In this document: piece after piece, positions 1-8,429 of the stretch
Position numbering within the stretch: position 1 is the stretch's first letter
Layout: each line of letters begins with the position of its first letter
Assembly (NCBI GenBank): GCA_964450115.1
Contig: CAYVCD010000015.1
Location: 1-21,860 of the forward strand
Direction of reading: 5' to 3'
Source: 2-01-FULL-45-10 sp964450115
GTDB lineage: Bacteria; Omnitrophota; Gorgyraeia; 2-01-FULL-45-10
DNA: 21,860 bases
Translations under genes and position numbers: made by a program
Notes under the pieces: model-generated
What the model saw: the letters and a program-made list of their open reading frames with translations, nothing else
The model's database searches: none
Told to the model about the DNA's origin: nothing

Positions 1-557
1 ACCAGTCCTACCAGCATGGTGCTCGAACCCTGCTCTCTATCGCGCCTGTTCCCGAAGAATAGAAATTGCCACGCTATGCGGTAGAGTATCATGGGTATGA
101 CGGAGAGGATCGTTATCGTCAGAACGTCCCTGTTCTTTATATGGCTCATCTCATGGCCCAGTACGGCTCGCAACTCTTCTTTGCTGAGCAGGCCCATTAT
201 GCCGCGCGTTACGCAGATCCTGCCGTCCCTGATCGACCTGCCGAAAGCGAACGCGTTGGGTATGGCCAGGTCCGAGATACCCACTTTTGGCATCGGGATC
301 TTGGCCAATACGGAGAGAGACCTCACCGCCTGGTGAAGCTCCGGATATTCATTCTCTTTTATGTAATGTACGCCCATCGACCACTCTACGATCTTCGGGC
401 CCAGCAGATACTGGACCAGCATTATCACAAAAGACAGTACCATGTAGAAATAGAAATTTGTTATGCCCAGATGATAGCTTATCATCGACACCACGGCATA
501 GACGATCGCGAATAGGACCGCCATCAGTATGTACATCCTGAGCTTCAGATACCACAT
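1..557 (-). CDS. htpX: HtpX-like M48 membrane zinc protease, N-terminal part (3' end outside window)
   Basis: Membrane-bound metalloprotease of the M48B/HtpX type, which in known members degrades damaged inner-membrane proteins. The visible 185 residues show two N-terminal hydrophobic segments (about residues 9-28 and 36-55), the conserved stretch IPNAFAFGRS (about 99-108) and the zinc/catalytic motif HEMSH at 135-139 preceded by EELRAVLG, then a further hydrophobic segment from about 147. The third zinc ligand and the C-terminus lie beyond the window edge. The ATG at 557 is preceded by GGAG and GAAGAG purine runs and sits 21 nt after the ROK stop, so it is probably co-transcribed with the sugar locus. 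Nothing ties HtpX to sugar use biochemically; it may simply be the next housekeeping gene. Family call is very secure; the gene is only partly seen. Confidence 0.93.
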   Translation of the reverse strand, partial: MWYLKLRMYILMAVLFAIVYAVVSMISYHLGITNFYFYMVLSFVIMLVQYLLGPKIVEWSMGVHYIKENEYPELHQAVRSLSVLAKIPMPKVGISDLAIPNAFAFGRSIRDGRICVTRGIMGLLSKEELRAVLGHEMSHIKNRDVLTITILSVIPMILYRIAWQFLFFGNRRDREQGSSTMLVGL

Positions 558-578
558 CTCTTCTGACTCCTTCTTTGT

Positions 579-1808
579 TTACGCTTCGATGAATATTTCT
601 CTGGCCGCGAGCGCCGCCGCGCCGAGGACGACCGAATTGTCCTCTAGTAAAGTCGGGACTATCTTGACAATGCTGGCAGGCTCTTCAAAGGCGAACTTCT
701 TTACAGTCTCCTTTATCGCGTCCATAAAGACCTCTCCGGACTTCTCGACTCCGCCGCCTATGACCACTATATCCGGGTTGAATATATTCACTAAATAGGC
801 CACCCTGACACCGAGATTCCTGGCGGCATTCGACACAAGCTCCACCGCGAGCTTATCCCTCTTCTTCGCGGCTGCTATGATGACCTCTTTTGTGAGCTTG
901 GTAACGTCGCCGCCGACCATATTCAGGATCTCGGTCGGAACGCCCTTGTCTATGGCCCTCATTGCTTCCATGACCACGCCCAGGTCCACACCCCAGGGCC
1001 TCATATGGGTATACTCCCGCATGCTGTTCTTCTCATCCTTTTGAAGTCCGGAAAATACCAGCTGTATCTCTCCGGCGCAGCCGCTCGATCCGCAATAGAC
1101 GTCATCCTGCATGATTATCCCCAATCCGACGTCGGAATATACATAAAGCATATTCTCTACATCCGCGGTATGGTTCAAAGTCTTCTCCCCGAACGCCGCG
1201 CAGGATGCGTCATTACCTATATATACAGGCATGTAAAACTTCTGTTCCAGCGCCTTGCAGAACTTCAGGATGCTCGTTTTGGACCTTCCCCTCACCGGAT
1301 CCGTATCGTGAATGGTCCCCGCGACATAATCTATGATGCCCGATATACCTATGCCTATATTCTTTATCAGGCCTTTGGAGATCTTGCTCTTCTCTATAGC
1401 CTCTTCGATGACCTTTACTATATGCGGGTGGAGATCTTCTACGTTCGCCATAGGCCGGGGCGCGTATGCGCTCGATACCACATTCACCTGCAGATCGGCA
1501 ACGACCGCCTTTATGCTTTCCGGGCCTACGTCGATACCGACTATATAGGCGCTCTTAGCGTTGAGCTCCAATAATTCCGGCCTCCTGCCGCCGCTCGAAA
1601 CATCGTAGCCGACCTCAAGCACGATCTTTTTATTGATATAAAAATCGAGATAGTTCGAGACGCTGACTATATTTAAGCTCAGCATCCTGGATATATCGGC
1701 CCTGGAGATCGGTCCTTTCTTTCTGATCAACTCGAGGATCGCGAGGTTCTTGCGCTGCCTGTCCTGCGAAGCGTGGTAGGTAAAGATACCCTCTTTTTTT
1801 ATAGCCAT
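579..1808 (-). CDS. ROK-family transcriptional regulator with degenerate zinc/sugar site
   Basis: 409 residues in the usual ROK repressor layout: an N-terminal winged helix-turn-helix (about 15-80, ending in the typical SSGGRRPELLELN) followed by an ASKHA sugar-kinase-like domain (about 86-405). Kinase-fold landmarks are present: the phosphate loop IVGIDVG (89-95), GIGISGIID (152-160), the ND pair of the active site (N199, D200) in YIGNDASCAAFGE, and IGGGVEKSG near 350-358. The segment that is normally AGEIGH followed by a CxCGxxGC zinc loop reads CAGEIQL here (E247 kept, His replaced by L250), and no CxC cluster follows. It therefore probably binds effector differently from typical zinc-dependent ROK repressors. 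The start overlaps the upstream gene's stop by 10 bp, implying translational coupling. It is likely the local regulator of this locus; the effector is unknown. Confidence 0.9.
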   Translation of the reverse strand: MAIKKEGIFTYHASQDRQRKNLAILELIRKKGPISRADISRMLSLNIVSVSNYLDFYINKKIVLEVGYDVSSGGRRPELLELNAKSAYIVGIDVGPESIKAVVADLQVNVVSSAYAPRPMANVEDLHPHIVKVIEEAIEKSKISKGLIKNIGIGISGIIDYVAGTIHDTDPVRGRSKTSILKFCKALEQKFYMPVYIGNDASCAAFGEKTLNHTADVENMLYVYSDVGLGIIMQDDVYCGSSGCAGEIQLVFSGLQKDEKNSMREYTHMRPWGVDLGVVMEAMRAIDKGVPTEILNMVGGDVTKLTKEVIIAAAKKRDKLAVELVSNAARNLGVRVAYLVNIFNPDIVVIGGGVEKSGEVFMDAIKETVKKFAFEEPASIVKIVPTLLEDNSVVLGAAALAAREIFIEA

Positions 1809-2557
1809 TTTAACCTTCTGTTCTTCACTACCATAATGTCCTTTAGATATATGATAGACTTCGGAGAATTACCCGCAGTGATATTCCCGAATTCAAATTT
1901 TATTGCCGACACCCCCGTAAGGTCCACCGCATTCCTGATAGGCGCGGGATTTATCGTGTATACGTTCCAACCTCTCTCGAGCTTCGACGATACATCGTTC
2001 TCGACCTTGAAGGCCCTGCCGTCCGAATCCAAGATCATGAGGATCAGCCGCTCACCGCCTAACTCCCCCTTCGCGGTGTACCTTATATTCAGCCCGCTCA
2101 AGTTTACGGGTCTGTTGAATTCTATCTTATAGTCGGCCCAGCCCTGCCCGACTCCGCTAGAGAGCCTTATCTCTTCGGCCGTGGCATTGCTCGATGGACG
2201 GGCGTCGCCGAATAATAATGCGCTATTTATGAAGGTCTTGTTCGGCTCGCCGCCCTTCACAAGGAAGACGCCCTTTTCCGGCATAACATTGGCCGGATTC
2301 TCCTTATCAATAAACGCGGCGCCGCTTGCCACCCTTATCTTTATATCTATATTGCTGCTTAACAAAAATGCGGTCAAAGCGGCGCATAAAGCGATAGCCG
2401 CCACAACCCATGGTATTTTCGTAAGAAATGATGACGACTTCTTCTTGCCGGATTTGCCCGGCGACTTCAGATATGTCTTGGCCAGTTCTTTTTCTAATGT
2501 ACCCCATGACCTGTCTTTATGTATCAACTCGTCTAGGGTGCCCGACGCTTTCGTCAT
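1799..2557 (-). CDS. Membrane-anchored protein with periplasmic carbohydrate-binding-like domain
   Basis: 252 residues that I cannot assign to a named family. Residues 1-48 are cytoplasmic and end in a Lys/Ser-rich patch, residues 49-67 form one transmembrane helix, and the remainder is predicted periplasmic. The C-terminal 130 residues look like a beta-sandwich: spaced hydrophobic strands with the pattern VNLSGLNIRYTAKGE-GGE, a W-x-VYTI strand and YLKDIMVV at the end. This is the same order of landmarks (L-x-G, A-x-GE-x-GGE, YLD-x-I) as the two binding-like proteins at 13731-15195, so it is probably a diverged relative. Its start lies just 7 nt after a predicted -10 box with no ribosome-binding site, and its stop overlaps the ROK start. 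It may report bound sugar across the membrane, or just tether glycan; both are inference. Confidence 0.8.
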   Translation of the reverse strand: MTKASGTLDELIHKDRSWGTLEKELAKTYLKSPGKSGKKKSSSFLTKIPWVVAAIALCAALTAFLLSSNIDIKIRVASGAAFIDKENPANVMPEKGVFLVKGGEPNKTFINSALLFGDARPSSNATAEEIRLSSGVGQGWADYKIEFNRPVNLSGLNIRYTAKGELGGERLILMILDSDGRAFKVENDVSSKLERGWNVYTINPAPIRNAVDLTGVSAIKFEFGNITAGNSPKSIIYLKDIMVVKNRRLKWL

Positions 2558-2564
2558 AATTAAA

Positions 2565-2593
2565 AGTCTATCAGATGGCTAAACTGTTGTCAA
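2565..2593 (-). promoter_or_regulatory. Sigma-70-like promoter, apparently leaderless, for the 1799-2557 and ROK genes
   Basis: Reading the minus strand, a perfect -35 box TTGACA (2593-2588) is followed by a 17-nt spacer and the -10 box TAGACT (2570-2565, 4 of 6 consensus) with a TGn extended -10 directly before it. Only 7 nt separate the -10 box from the ATG at 2557, so transcription should begin at or next to the start codon. No Shine-Dalgarno sequence is present. It lies in the only intergenic gap longer than 25 bp in the window, which fits a real promoter. Confidence 0.55.
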
Positions 2594-2599
2594 CGACAA
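2587..2599. promoter_or_regulatory. Short palindrome over the -35 box, possible operator
   Basis: TTGTC-AAC-GACAA is a perfect 5-bp inverted repeat around a 3-nt centre, lying across the -35 hexamer of the promoter above. Its position would let a dimeric regulator such as the adjacent ROK protein block RNA polymerase. The arms are short, and I found no second clear copy in the other gaps, so this is tentative. Confidence 0.3.
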
Positions 2600-2643
2600 A
2601 CCCAATCTTATTACCTTAATAAAAGTATAAAGAAAGTGCAATA

Positions 2644-5310
2644 CTACCTGCCTAACACAATATCTATCGAATTGATGCGGCCGGCCCGGAGCTTTAGGAT
2701 AAGCCCCCTCTTGATGATGATGGATCCTGACCCGCAACCAGGCAGATCATCGGCGTTTAATCTCGCCTTGACTATTTTATATCCGCCCCAGTCAAGCCTC
2801 TTGGGGTTTGTAAAATTAACGCGAAGCTTCCTGCCCGCAAAGCTTCTGTAGATACTGATCGTTCTCGACATCTCAAACTGCTCACGGCATAATTTTGGCT
2901 CTATAAGTAGATCGCCTTCGGCACCCCTTACGCCGAATACCTGAGTCAATAGCGTAAGTAAAAACCAGCTCGCTGAGCCGGTAAGATAAGAATACATCCC
3001 CCTGCCCTCAAGGTTAAAATATTCCGGCAGGCAAGGATATATCTTCGACTTCCCCGTGTTGACCGCCATATTGTATATCGAATTTAAAACGGGCCAAGCT
3101 TCCCTGGCGTATCCGCGCTTATAGAGCGCGTAAGCGAACATGACCGTCATGTGGTTAAAGAATGCGCCGTTCTCCTTTTCCCCATAGGTGAACGAAAAGG
3201 CGCGGCCTAATCTTTGGAGCTCTGAACCAAAATCTGTGTTCAAGTGAAAGGCGCCATTCTCTTTATCCAACAGGTGAACTTTAGCGCTCTTCAGTATATC
3301 GGTTATCTGCCGCTTATCCGCTACGCCGGCCATAATCGGAAATACCTGGGAAGGAAGCATCATATTGATCATGCCTCTATCCGTTCCCTCGACACGCTTT
3401 CCATCGTCATTGTAATAACCGTTAAAGAAACCTTCTTTTAGCCACTCCTTTTTGCGGATATGGTCGGCCATCCATACGGACTTACGCTTCAGATCTTCCG
3501 CCAGACGCGCGACATTTAACGCGATCTTCTTACCTGATACCGTAAGATCCACATGGGTGTAATAATTTTTCAGCGTCTTGAGTTTTGCTTTAACGCTATC
3601 ATTATCCGCTTTCTTCAAAAGGATCGCGAGCTCTTCGGCGACTTCGATCTCGTGCTTGCCGGTCTTAAGCAGTATCTCTGACAGTCTCATCAGATTATGC
3701 GCGTACATTGCCGTGAAAGCGACGCTCTCGCCCTTATCGCGGGCCATATCCAGGCCGTCGTTCCAGTCCGCGCCCTCGAGCTTTACGTGATTATGCCCCC
3801 CTACATTAAAGAACTGGACTAAATTCTCGACCAAAAGGTGCTCCAGTATCGATCCAAAGTAGACTTTGCCTTTCGAGGTCTTGTGCCTCTGACCGCTGGA
3901 TGAAGAATATTTTGGGTCAACGCGCGCCGCTCTCGATATCTCATGATTGCGGAAATACGCCGCTTCCTCAAAGAGGATATCGATATCGCCTGTCTCTTCC
4001 ATATATAGATCGAGAGTGATCAGAGGCCATACGCCGTGATCCATCCACACGCGGCTGATATTATTGCGGTCGGAGATGAATTCGCCTTTTTCTTTACCGA
4101 TTATTGTGGCATTCGAGCCGTCTATCCTCACTCCGGAAAAATTATTCACAAGGAGCGATCTGGCGCTTGCCGGTTCACTCAATATAAGGCCGAGACAATC
4201 CTGCCATAGGTCACGCCATCCGCGGCCGCCTTTTCCGTAATCGAAATCGGGCAGAAAGGAACAACCGAATATTTTACGCAATGTCGGCTGGACGCTTACC
4301 CAGCAGAGCCAGTTATCGAAAAGCTTGTTCGAGGTATCCGTGCGGAGTTGCCGGCTCATATCGATCCAGAACTTCTTATTTGCTTTAAGCGCGTCCTCAA
4401 CTTTTGCGATACTCTTAAATTTATTTATGATACGGGCGATCTTTCTTTCATCTTCGGTAACACCCATCACTATAATATAAGAATATGTCCCGCCGGGATT
4501 CAATAGCCTCTCGGCGAAACGTAAGCCCCCCATCGGCTCGGAGCCCGCCGTCTTTCCTTTTTCAGGTATTATATTCTCTAATACGCTTTGGGGCGCTTCA
4601 AGGTCGCCTCCGTCACCGCAAAAGGTCTCCTGTGTAGGATAGAGGTATTGCGGAGCCTTGAGATCCTCATCCCAGCCCAATACAAAATAGGTCGTCTTGT
4701 TGGGCCTGTGGCCCGCTTCATCGAAAGCAAGGGTCGGTTTTGTAGCTACGCCGAATTTATGGCAGGACGGTCTTTGCAGTAAAGAGGTCACATGACGATG
4801 GTCACGAATATTGTTCGCTCCCCGTCCGTATATCGGAATGGCCGCGGTAGGGATGAATCTTATCTTTTTTTGACCGGTGTTCTTCAATATGACGCGCATG
4901 ATCTCGGCCGGCTCACCCGAAACAGGCACGAAATTCAATATATCGGCGCTCAGGCCGAGCTTCTTATTTTCCCTGGTTATTTCGTGCCAGAGGAGGCCTG
5001 AACGCAAAGAAAACCTGTCGTCCCGGATCTGGCGAAAGTCTTTAGAGACCCCGGTCGCCGACCATGCCGGGCCGTCACCGGTGCGTATCCAAAAGTTCCT
5101 GGAAGATCTTGAATCGATAAGGTCAGTGCGGGATACCGGTGTAAGCAAAAATCCTCCCTGCCCCGTCTTTATATCTCCATGCAGGTCGGGGGTAACGGAG
5201 GACATCAGGGTATCATTGGCGAGAGGAAAGTAGAGTGCTTTGATATCATCGGCGTTCATCGACTCAAAAGTGCCGTGATCGTCTACGAAATCCCAAAGCT
5301 TCTTCATCAT
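2644..5310 (-). CDS. GH94-family glycoside phosphorylase, 888 aa (cellobiose/cellodextrin-phosphorylase-like)
   Basis: Cytosolic enzyme predicted to split a beta-glucoside with inorganic phosphate, giving alpha-sugar-1-phosphate. No signal peptide is visible. The N-terminal beta-sandwich contains MSSVTPDLHGDIKTGQ and SRSSRNFW, followed by HRHVTSLLQR and an FDEAGHRPN element. The (alpha/alpha)6 catalytic barrel shows YGKGGRGWRDLWQD (about 358-371) and EGADWNDG, whose second Asp (D518) is the family's general acid. A C-terminal beta domain follows (AEGDLLIEPKL). I chose the Met at 5310, 10 nt after the upstream stop. An in-frame ATG at 5349 would add 13 residues and overlap the upstream gene; no strong Shine-Dalgarno decides between them. 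It lies directly behind a second, very different GH94 gene, so the two probably act on different linkages or chain lengths. GH94 membership is firm; acceptor and linkage are unknown. Confidence 0.9.
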   Translation of the reverse strand: MMKKLWDFVDDHGTFESMNADDIKALYFPLANDTLMSSVTPDLHGDIKTGQGGFLLTPVSRTDLIDSRSSRNFWIRTGDGPAWSATGVSKDFRQIRDDRFSLRSGLLWHEITRENKKLGLSADILNFVPVSGEPAEIMRVILKNTGQKKIRFIPTAAIPIYGRGANNIRDHRHVTSLLQRPSCHKFGVATKPTLAFDEAGHRPNKTTYFVLGWDEDLKAPQYLYPTQETFCGDGGDLEAPQSVLENIIPEKGKTAGSEPMGGLRFAERLLNPGGTYSYIIVMGVTEDERKIARIINKFKSIAKVEDALKANKKFWIDMSRQLRTDTSNKLFDNWLCWVSVQPTLRKIFGCSFLPDFDYGKGGRGWRDLWQDCLGLILSEPASARSLLVNNFSGVRIDGSNATIIGKEKGEFISDRNNISRVWMDHGVWPLITLDLYMEETGDIDILFEEAAYFRNHEISRAARVDPKYSSSSGQRHKTSKGKVYFGSILEHLLVENLVQFFNVGGHNHVKLEGADWNDGLDMARDKGESVAFTAMYAHNLMRLSEILLKTGKHEIEVAEELAILLKKADNDSVKAKLKTLKNYYTHVDLTVSGKKIALNVARLAEDLKRKSVWMADHIRKKEWLKEGFFNGYYNDDGKRVEGTDRGMINMMLPSQVFPIMAGVADKRQITDILKSAKVHLLDKENGAFHLNTDFGSELQRLGRAFSFTYGEKENGAFFNHMTVMFAYALYKRGYAREAWPVLNSIYNMAVNTGKSKIYPCLPEYFNLEGRGMYSYLTGSASWFLLTLLTQVFGVRGAEGDLLIEPKLCREQFEMSRTISIYRSFAGRKLRVNFTNPKRLDWGGYKIVKARLNADDLPGCGSGSIIIKRGLILKLRAGRINSIDIVLGR

Positions 5311-5320
5311 AAAATTTACT

Positions 5321-8300
5321 TCAGTCCAGGAATATGGATATGAATTCAATGGCGCCGTTTCTCAGGTCCCCGGAGAACGGCTCCGGCAATTCACACGCCG
5401 CTATCACAACTTCTTTTCCGTTAGTGTAACGAAGCTTATAGTTTATAGGCTTCACAGAGCCCGGGCCAAATGTCTTCTTTCTCTTCGGATTATCATAGGT
5501 GATGGATGTCTTCTGGAATATATTGAACGTGTAAGACCCTGAAGCGAAGAAGATTCTGTCTAAAACGGGAGACGGGCTGAATAGTAACTTTCCTTTTTTC
5601 ATCTTGAACGGCTCATGCCCCAGGTTCATAATTAGGAGCATATTAAGCAGCTCGGCGGTGGCGCCGCTAAGCCTTGCTACAAATCCATTGCCACGCAATT
5701 CGGGATCGAAGAATGCGCTGCCCGCCAAAAAGGAGCTGTTCTCCAGGATGCTCCTGCCGTAGCGCGCCGGCGGCTGGAACGGGATAAGGGCCGACTTAAA
5801 ATCCTTATAAAATTCATCGTATAGTCCGGCCTTCAACATCTCGAGCAGGAACTTATACTCCATATGGAGCCATATACTCTCGTTCTCAAGCCATCCCGGA
5901 GTGAATACGCGCGTGCGCCCTATCTCGAGAGATTCCTTTTCAAGCGGCGCGTTTAACTTGTACATCCGAAGCTCCCTGTCAAAGAGAGCGCTCTTCCGGA
6001 TACTATTATAAAGCTTTCTGGCCTTATCCATATCCTTCTCCACTCTGAAGGCATGGACCGCCGCCTCCAGGAATATGGGCAGCGCTTTTTCACGGCCGGG
6101 CCTATCATTTATAAAATAAGAGTAAGGTATGCCTTTTGTGTAACCACGCCTGATCCCCTTTCGCAGCTTTTCAAGGCCCAGCGATAAAAATCTCGTTATC
6201 TCATCCCCATGTATGCGCGACTCTCTACCGGAGACTCCAAGGCGCGTTCTGGCGCGGTAGGCCTCTTTCAGGTCGTTGGATCGGACCCAATAATCGCCGC
6301 CACTCTTTCGTCCGCCTGACAGATCTTTCGCGAGCGCCGCTGTAAGTTCTCTTAAGAATGACGCGGCTTCCATCGGGATATTTAAGCAGGTTCCGTCAAA
6401 CTTTTCGATCGAATCTTTCAGGAACTCCATCGCCCTTACAAGCTCAAATGTCTCACAGAGCGAAGAGCCTAGCAGTCCGGGAAGCCCGTTTAAGGAATCG
6501 CACCAGCCGGGTTTATCCGCCTCCATCTCAATGCCGATGCCGCGTCGGTCTAGCGACGCTATCTTATTTAATATCACTATCAGCATCTTCGCGGCGAGCG
6601 AGCAAGTGTAGACGCGCCCGGAGCCGTGGCCGGTCCTGGTCCAGCACTTTTCAGTCTTTCTGGAGTCTATGATCTTCTTCTTCTCTTCGTCTATATGAAC
6701 AGATCTGTACTGTCTTAACTTTTGCGTTACTTGCAGTATAATGCGGTCTTTTCGCGGCTTCACCATATGCGCATTGTCGAAGAACCTGTAATCCGTATCG
6801 CAAAAAAGGATATCCTTCAATCGTTCCGGGAAGAGGCCAAGATAGCTCTGGACGAGATCCAGATTATATGTCCAATGATCTATCCAGAAACCCTCGCCGT
6901 GTTCTGCGTCGATACGAGACTCGGAATTGGCGATAATATCATTAAAGCATCTTTCGATCTCGAGTCTCGTCTTAAGGCTGCCGGCATATCCAGCCAGGCT
7001 GTTGATAGTGAACTCGGCCGACAACAAGGAGGTGACCGCCCGGCGGCTCTCTTTGTTAAAATATCTTTTTACTATCGCATTGCGCGCCTTGGCGTCCTTG
7101 ATCGTAAAGATGTCGCCCTTGATCACAAGAGGATTGTAGCCGTCAAGCTGTATGAGATCATAAAAATCTTTGATATCTTTAGTGGCGACCGCCGGATCGA
7201 GCCATACGGAGAGGCGCCTGTTCTGGTTCGTGTCGCGGTAGTTCCCGTTCCCCTGGGAATAGAAGACCGGTTTAAGGACGAAATGATTGTAGTCCCTTTC
7301 GAGGTCGCCGTGCTTTCTATTGAATACATAAGTCGCCTTACCACCCGCGACTATAGGATATCCGCCGCGCAGGATATTGTCGAGATTCGTCTGCCCGACA
7401 TAGGCGTCGAACTCCTTTACCCCGGAACTTACGCTTACAGAGCCCGACAATCGCCTGATCTCTTCCTTATTGATCTCCCTTTTTTTGTCAAAAAAGGAGG
7501 CCGACATCTTTCTGTTTATTGTCTTCAATTGGCCCTGCGACGCGGCATAGCCCATGAGGCTCAAGATCCGCGCCGATCTTCCCGCGGCAAGGGTGAGCTT
7601 ACAATGCGAAAATGCCGACGGAGTAATATTTTTATCTATCTGATGGATAGGTACCTTAAAGTCAGGGAGAGCGAAATTTCCTGGTATCGTCAGGTCCGAG
7701 TGGTCACCGAATACTATTGCAGGGTCGACTATTATATCCGGCCTCTCTTGCCTACCGGCGACCATGCTCAGATAAAAATTACCGCTCTCGATATATTTGG
7801 TCTCGGAGACATCGGCGGCATCCACGCGCAATCTGTAAAGAGGAGTCTTCTCTTTCAGGCCCACGACCTCCATCCATGCCTCGATAGTGCGCGACATGTG
7901 CTTCATAAAGAATTCGTTCATTCCGAACGGGGATATCTTCGGCGTTCCGTCCAATACCTCAATATCGATCGCTTTTGAAGAATTATTTTCAATGCGTAGT
8001 TCCCTCGCAAGCGCAGGAAAATCCTCGCCCGGGATCGTATAATATATGACTTCGCATCTTATAGAATGCTCTTTCGAGATCTCCTCTATGCGGAATTCGT
8101 GCCCCGAGACATATAAAGTGCCGTTCATCTTGAACGGCTCATATAATTTAACTCTGCCATTGCTCGTTGTGATCTTTAAAAATGTCCTGAAGCCTTCGAT
8201 CGGAGTGCGCCTGTACGCTACATTGGCAGGATAAAATTCCATTATGGCGCCTTCTTTGGAATCGGTCCCGAAAGATGACATGCACTGGCCGCGGTTTATG

Positions 8301-8425
8301 TAGAAGGCCCACAGGGGTTTGCCCGATAACCCGGCTATCCCCGGCAGAAAAGAGGCGAACGGCTTCGCGTAATTATAATTCTCTATCACAAATTCCATAT
8401 CTTTTAAATAATATTTTGGTCTCAT
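5321..8425 (-). CDS. Long-form GH94 phosphorylase resembling 1,2-beta-oligoglucan phosphorylase, 1034 aa
   Basis: Predicted cytosolic phosphorylase without a signal peptide. The N-terminal motif at about 21-47 (KPFASFLPGIAG then PLWAFYINRGQ) and the length of about 1030 residues match, from memory, the long GH94 group that includes the characterised 1,2-beta-oligoglucan phosphorylases rather than short cellobiose phosphorylases. Catalytic-barrel motifs are GFWIDHWTYNLDL (about 512-524) and KPGWCDSLNGLPGLLGSS, where D643 corresponds to the general acid of the classic WND motif; Cys stands where Asn is usual. The start at 8425 is preferred because it follows the upstream stop by 4 nt and begins just before the conserved N-terminus; the open frame to 8560 would overlap the previous gene by about 130 bp. 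Together with the ABC importer this resembles known oligoglucan uptake loci. Family is secure; the beta-1,2 specificity is an inference. Confidence 0.87.
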   Translation of the reverse strand: MRPKYYLKDMEFVIENYNYAKPFASFLPGIAGLSGKPLWAFYINRGQCMSSFGTDSKEGAIMEFYPANVAYRRTPIEGFRTFLKITTSNGRVKLYEPFKMNGTLYVSGHEFRIEEISKEHSIRCEVIYYTIPGEDFPALARELRIENNSSKAIDIEVLDGTPKISPFGMNEFFMKHMSRTIEAWMEVVGLKEKTPLYRLRVDAADVSETKYIESGNFYLSMVAGRQERPDIIVDPAIVFGDHSDLTIPGNFALPDFKVPIHQIDKNITPSAFSHCKLTLAAGRSARILSLMGYAASQGQLKTINRKMSASFFDKKREINKEEIRRLSGSVSVSSGVKEFDAYVGQTNLDNILRGGYPIVAGGKATYVFNRKHGDLERDYNHFVLKPVFYSQGNGNYRDTNQNRRLSVWLDPAVATKDIKDFYDLIQLDGYNPLVIKGDIFTIKDAKARNAIVKRYFNKESRRAVTSLLSAEFTINSLAGYAGSLKTRLEIERCFNDIIANSESRIDAEHGEGFWIDHWTYNLDLVQSYLGLFPERLKDILFCDTDYRFFDNAHMVKPRKDRIILQVTQKLRQYRSVHIDEEKKKIIDSRKTEKCWTRTGHGSGRVYTCSLAAKMLIVILNKIASLDRRGIGIEMEADKPGWCDSLNGLPGLLGSSLCETFELVRAMEFLKDSIEKFDGTCLNIPMEAASFLRELTAALAKDLSGGRKSGGDYWVRSNDLKEAYRARTRLGVSGRESRIHGDEITRFLSLGLEKLRKGIRRGYTKGIPYSYFINDRPGREKALPIFLEAAVHAFRVEKDMDKARKLYNSIRKSALFDRELRMYKLNAPLEKESLEIGRTRVFTPGWLENESIWLHMEYKFLLEMLKAGLYDEFYKDFKSALIPFQPPARYGRSILENSSFLAGSAFFDPELRGNGFVARLSGATAELLNMLLIMNLGHEPFKMKKGKLLFSPSPVLDRIFFASGSYTFNIFQKTSITYDNPKRKKTFGPGSVKPINYKLRYTNGKEVVIAACELPEPFSGDLRNGAIEFISIFLD

Positions 8426-8429
8426 ATTT

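Noticed and set aside
66..515. 149-residue plus-strand open frame rich in Tyr/His/Arg
   Set aside because: Antisense shadow of htpX; the minus strand there encodes HEMSH and other HtpX landmarks.
349..555. 68-residue minus-strand open frame starting at GTG 555
   Set aside because: Out of frame with, and entirely inside, the HtpX gene that starts 2 nt earlier and has clear protease motifs.
1005..1574. 189-residue plus-strand open frame
   Set aside because: Antisense shadow of the ROK regulator with no family features.
2608..2624. Inverted repeat TTATTA/TAATAA after the 888-residue GH94 gene, as a terminator
   Set aside because: Arms are six A/T pairs only, with no GC stem or following U-run on the minus strand, so it is too weak to call.
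6722..7978. 418-residue open frame on the plus strand
   Set aside because: It lies wholly antisense to the well-supported long GH94 gene, has no recognisable domain or ribosome-binding site, and mirrors that gene's codon pattern.
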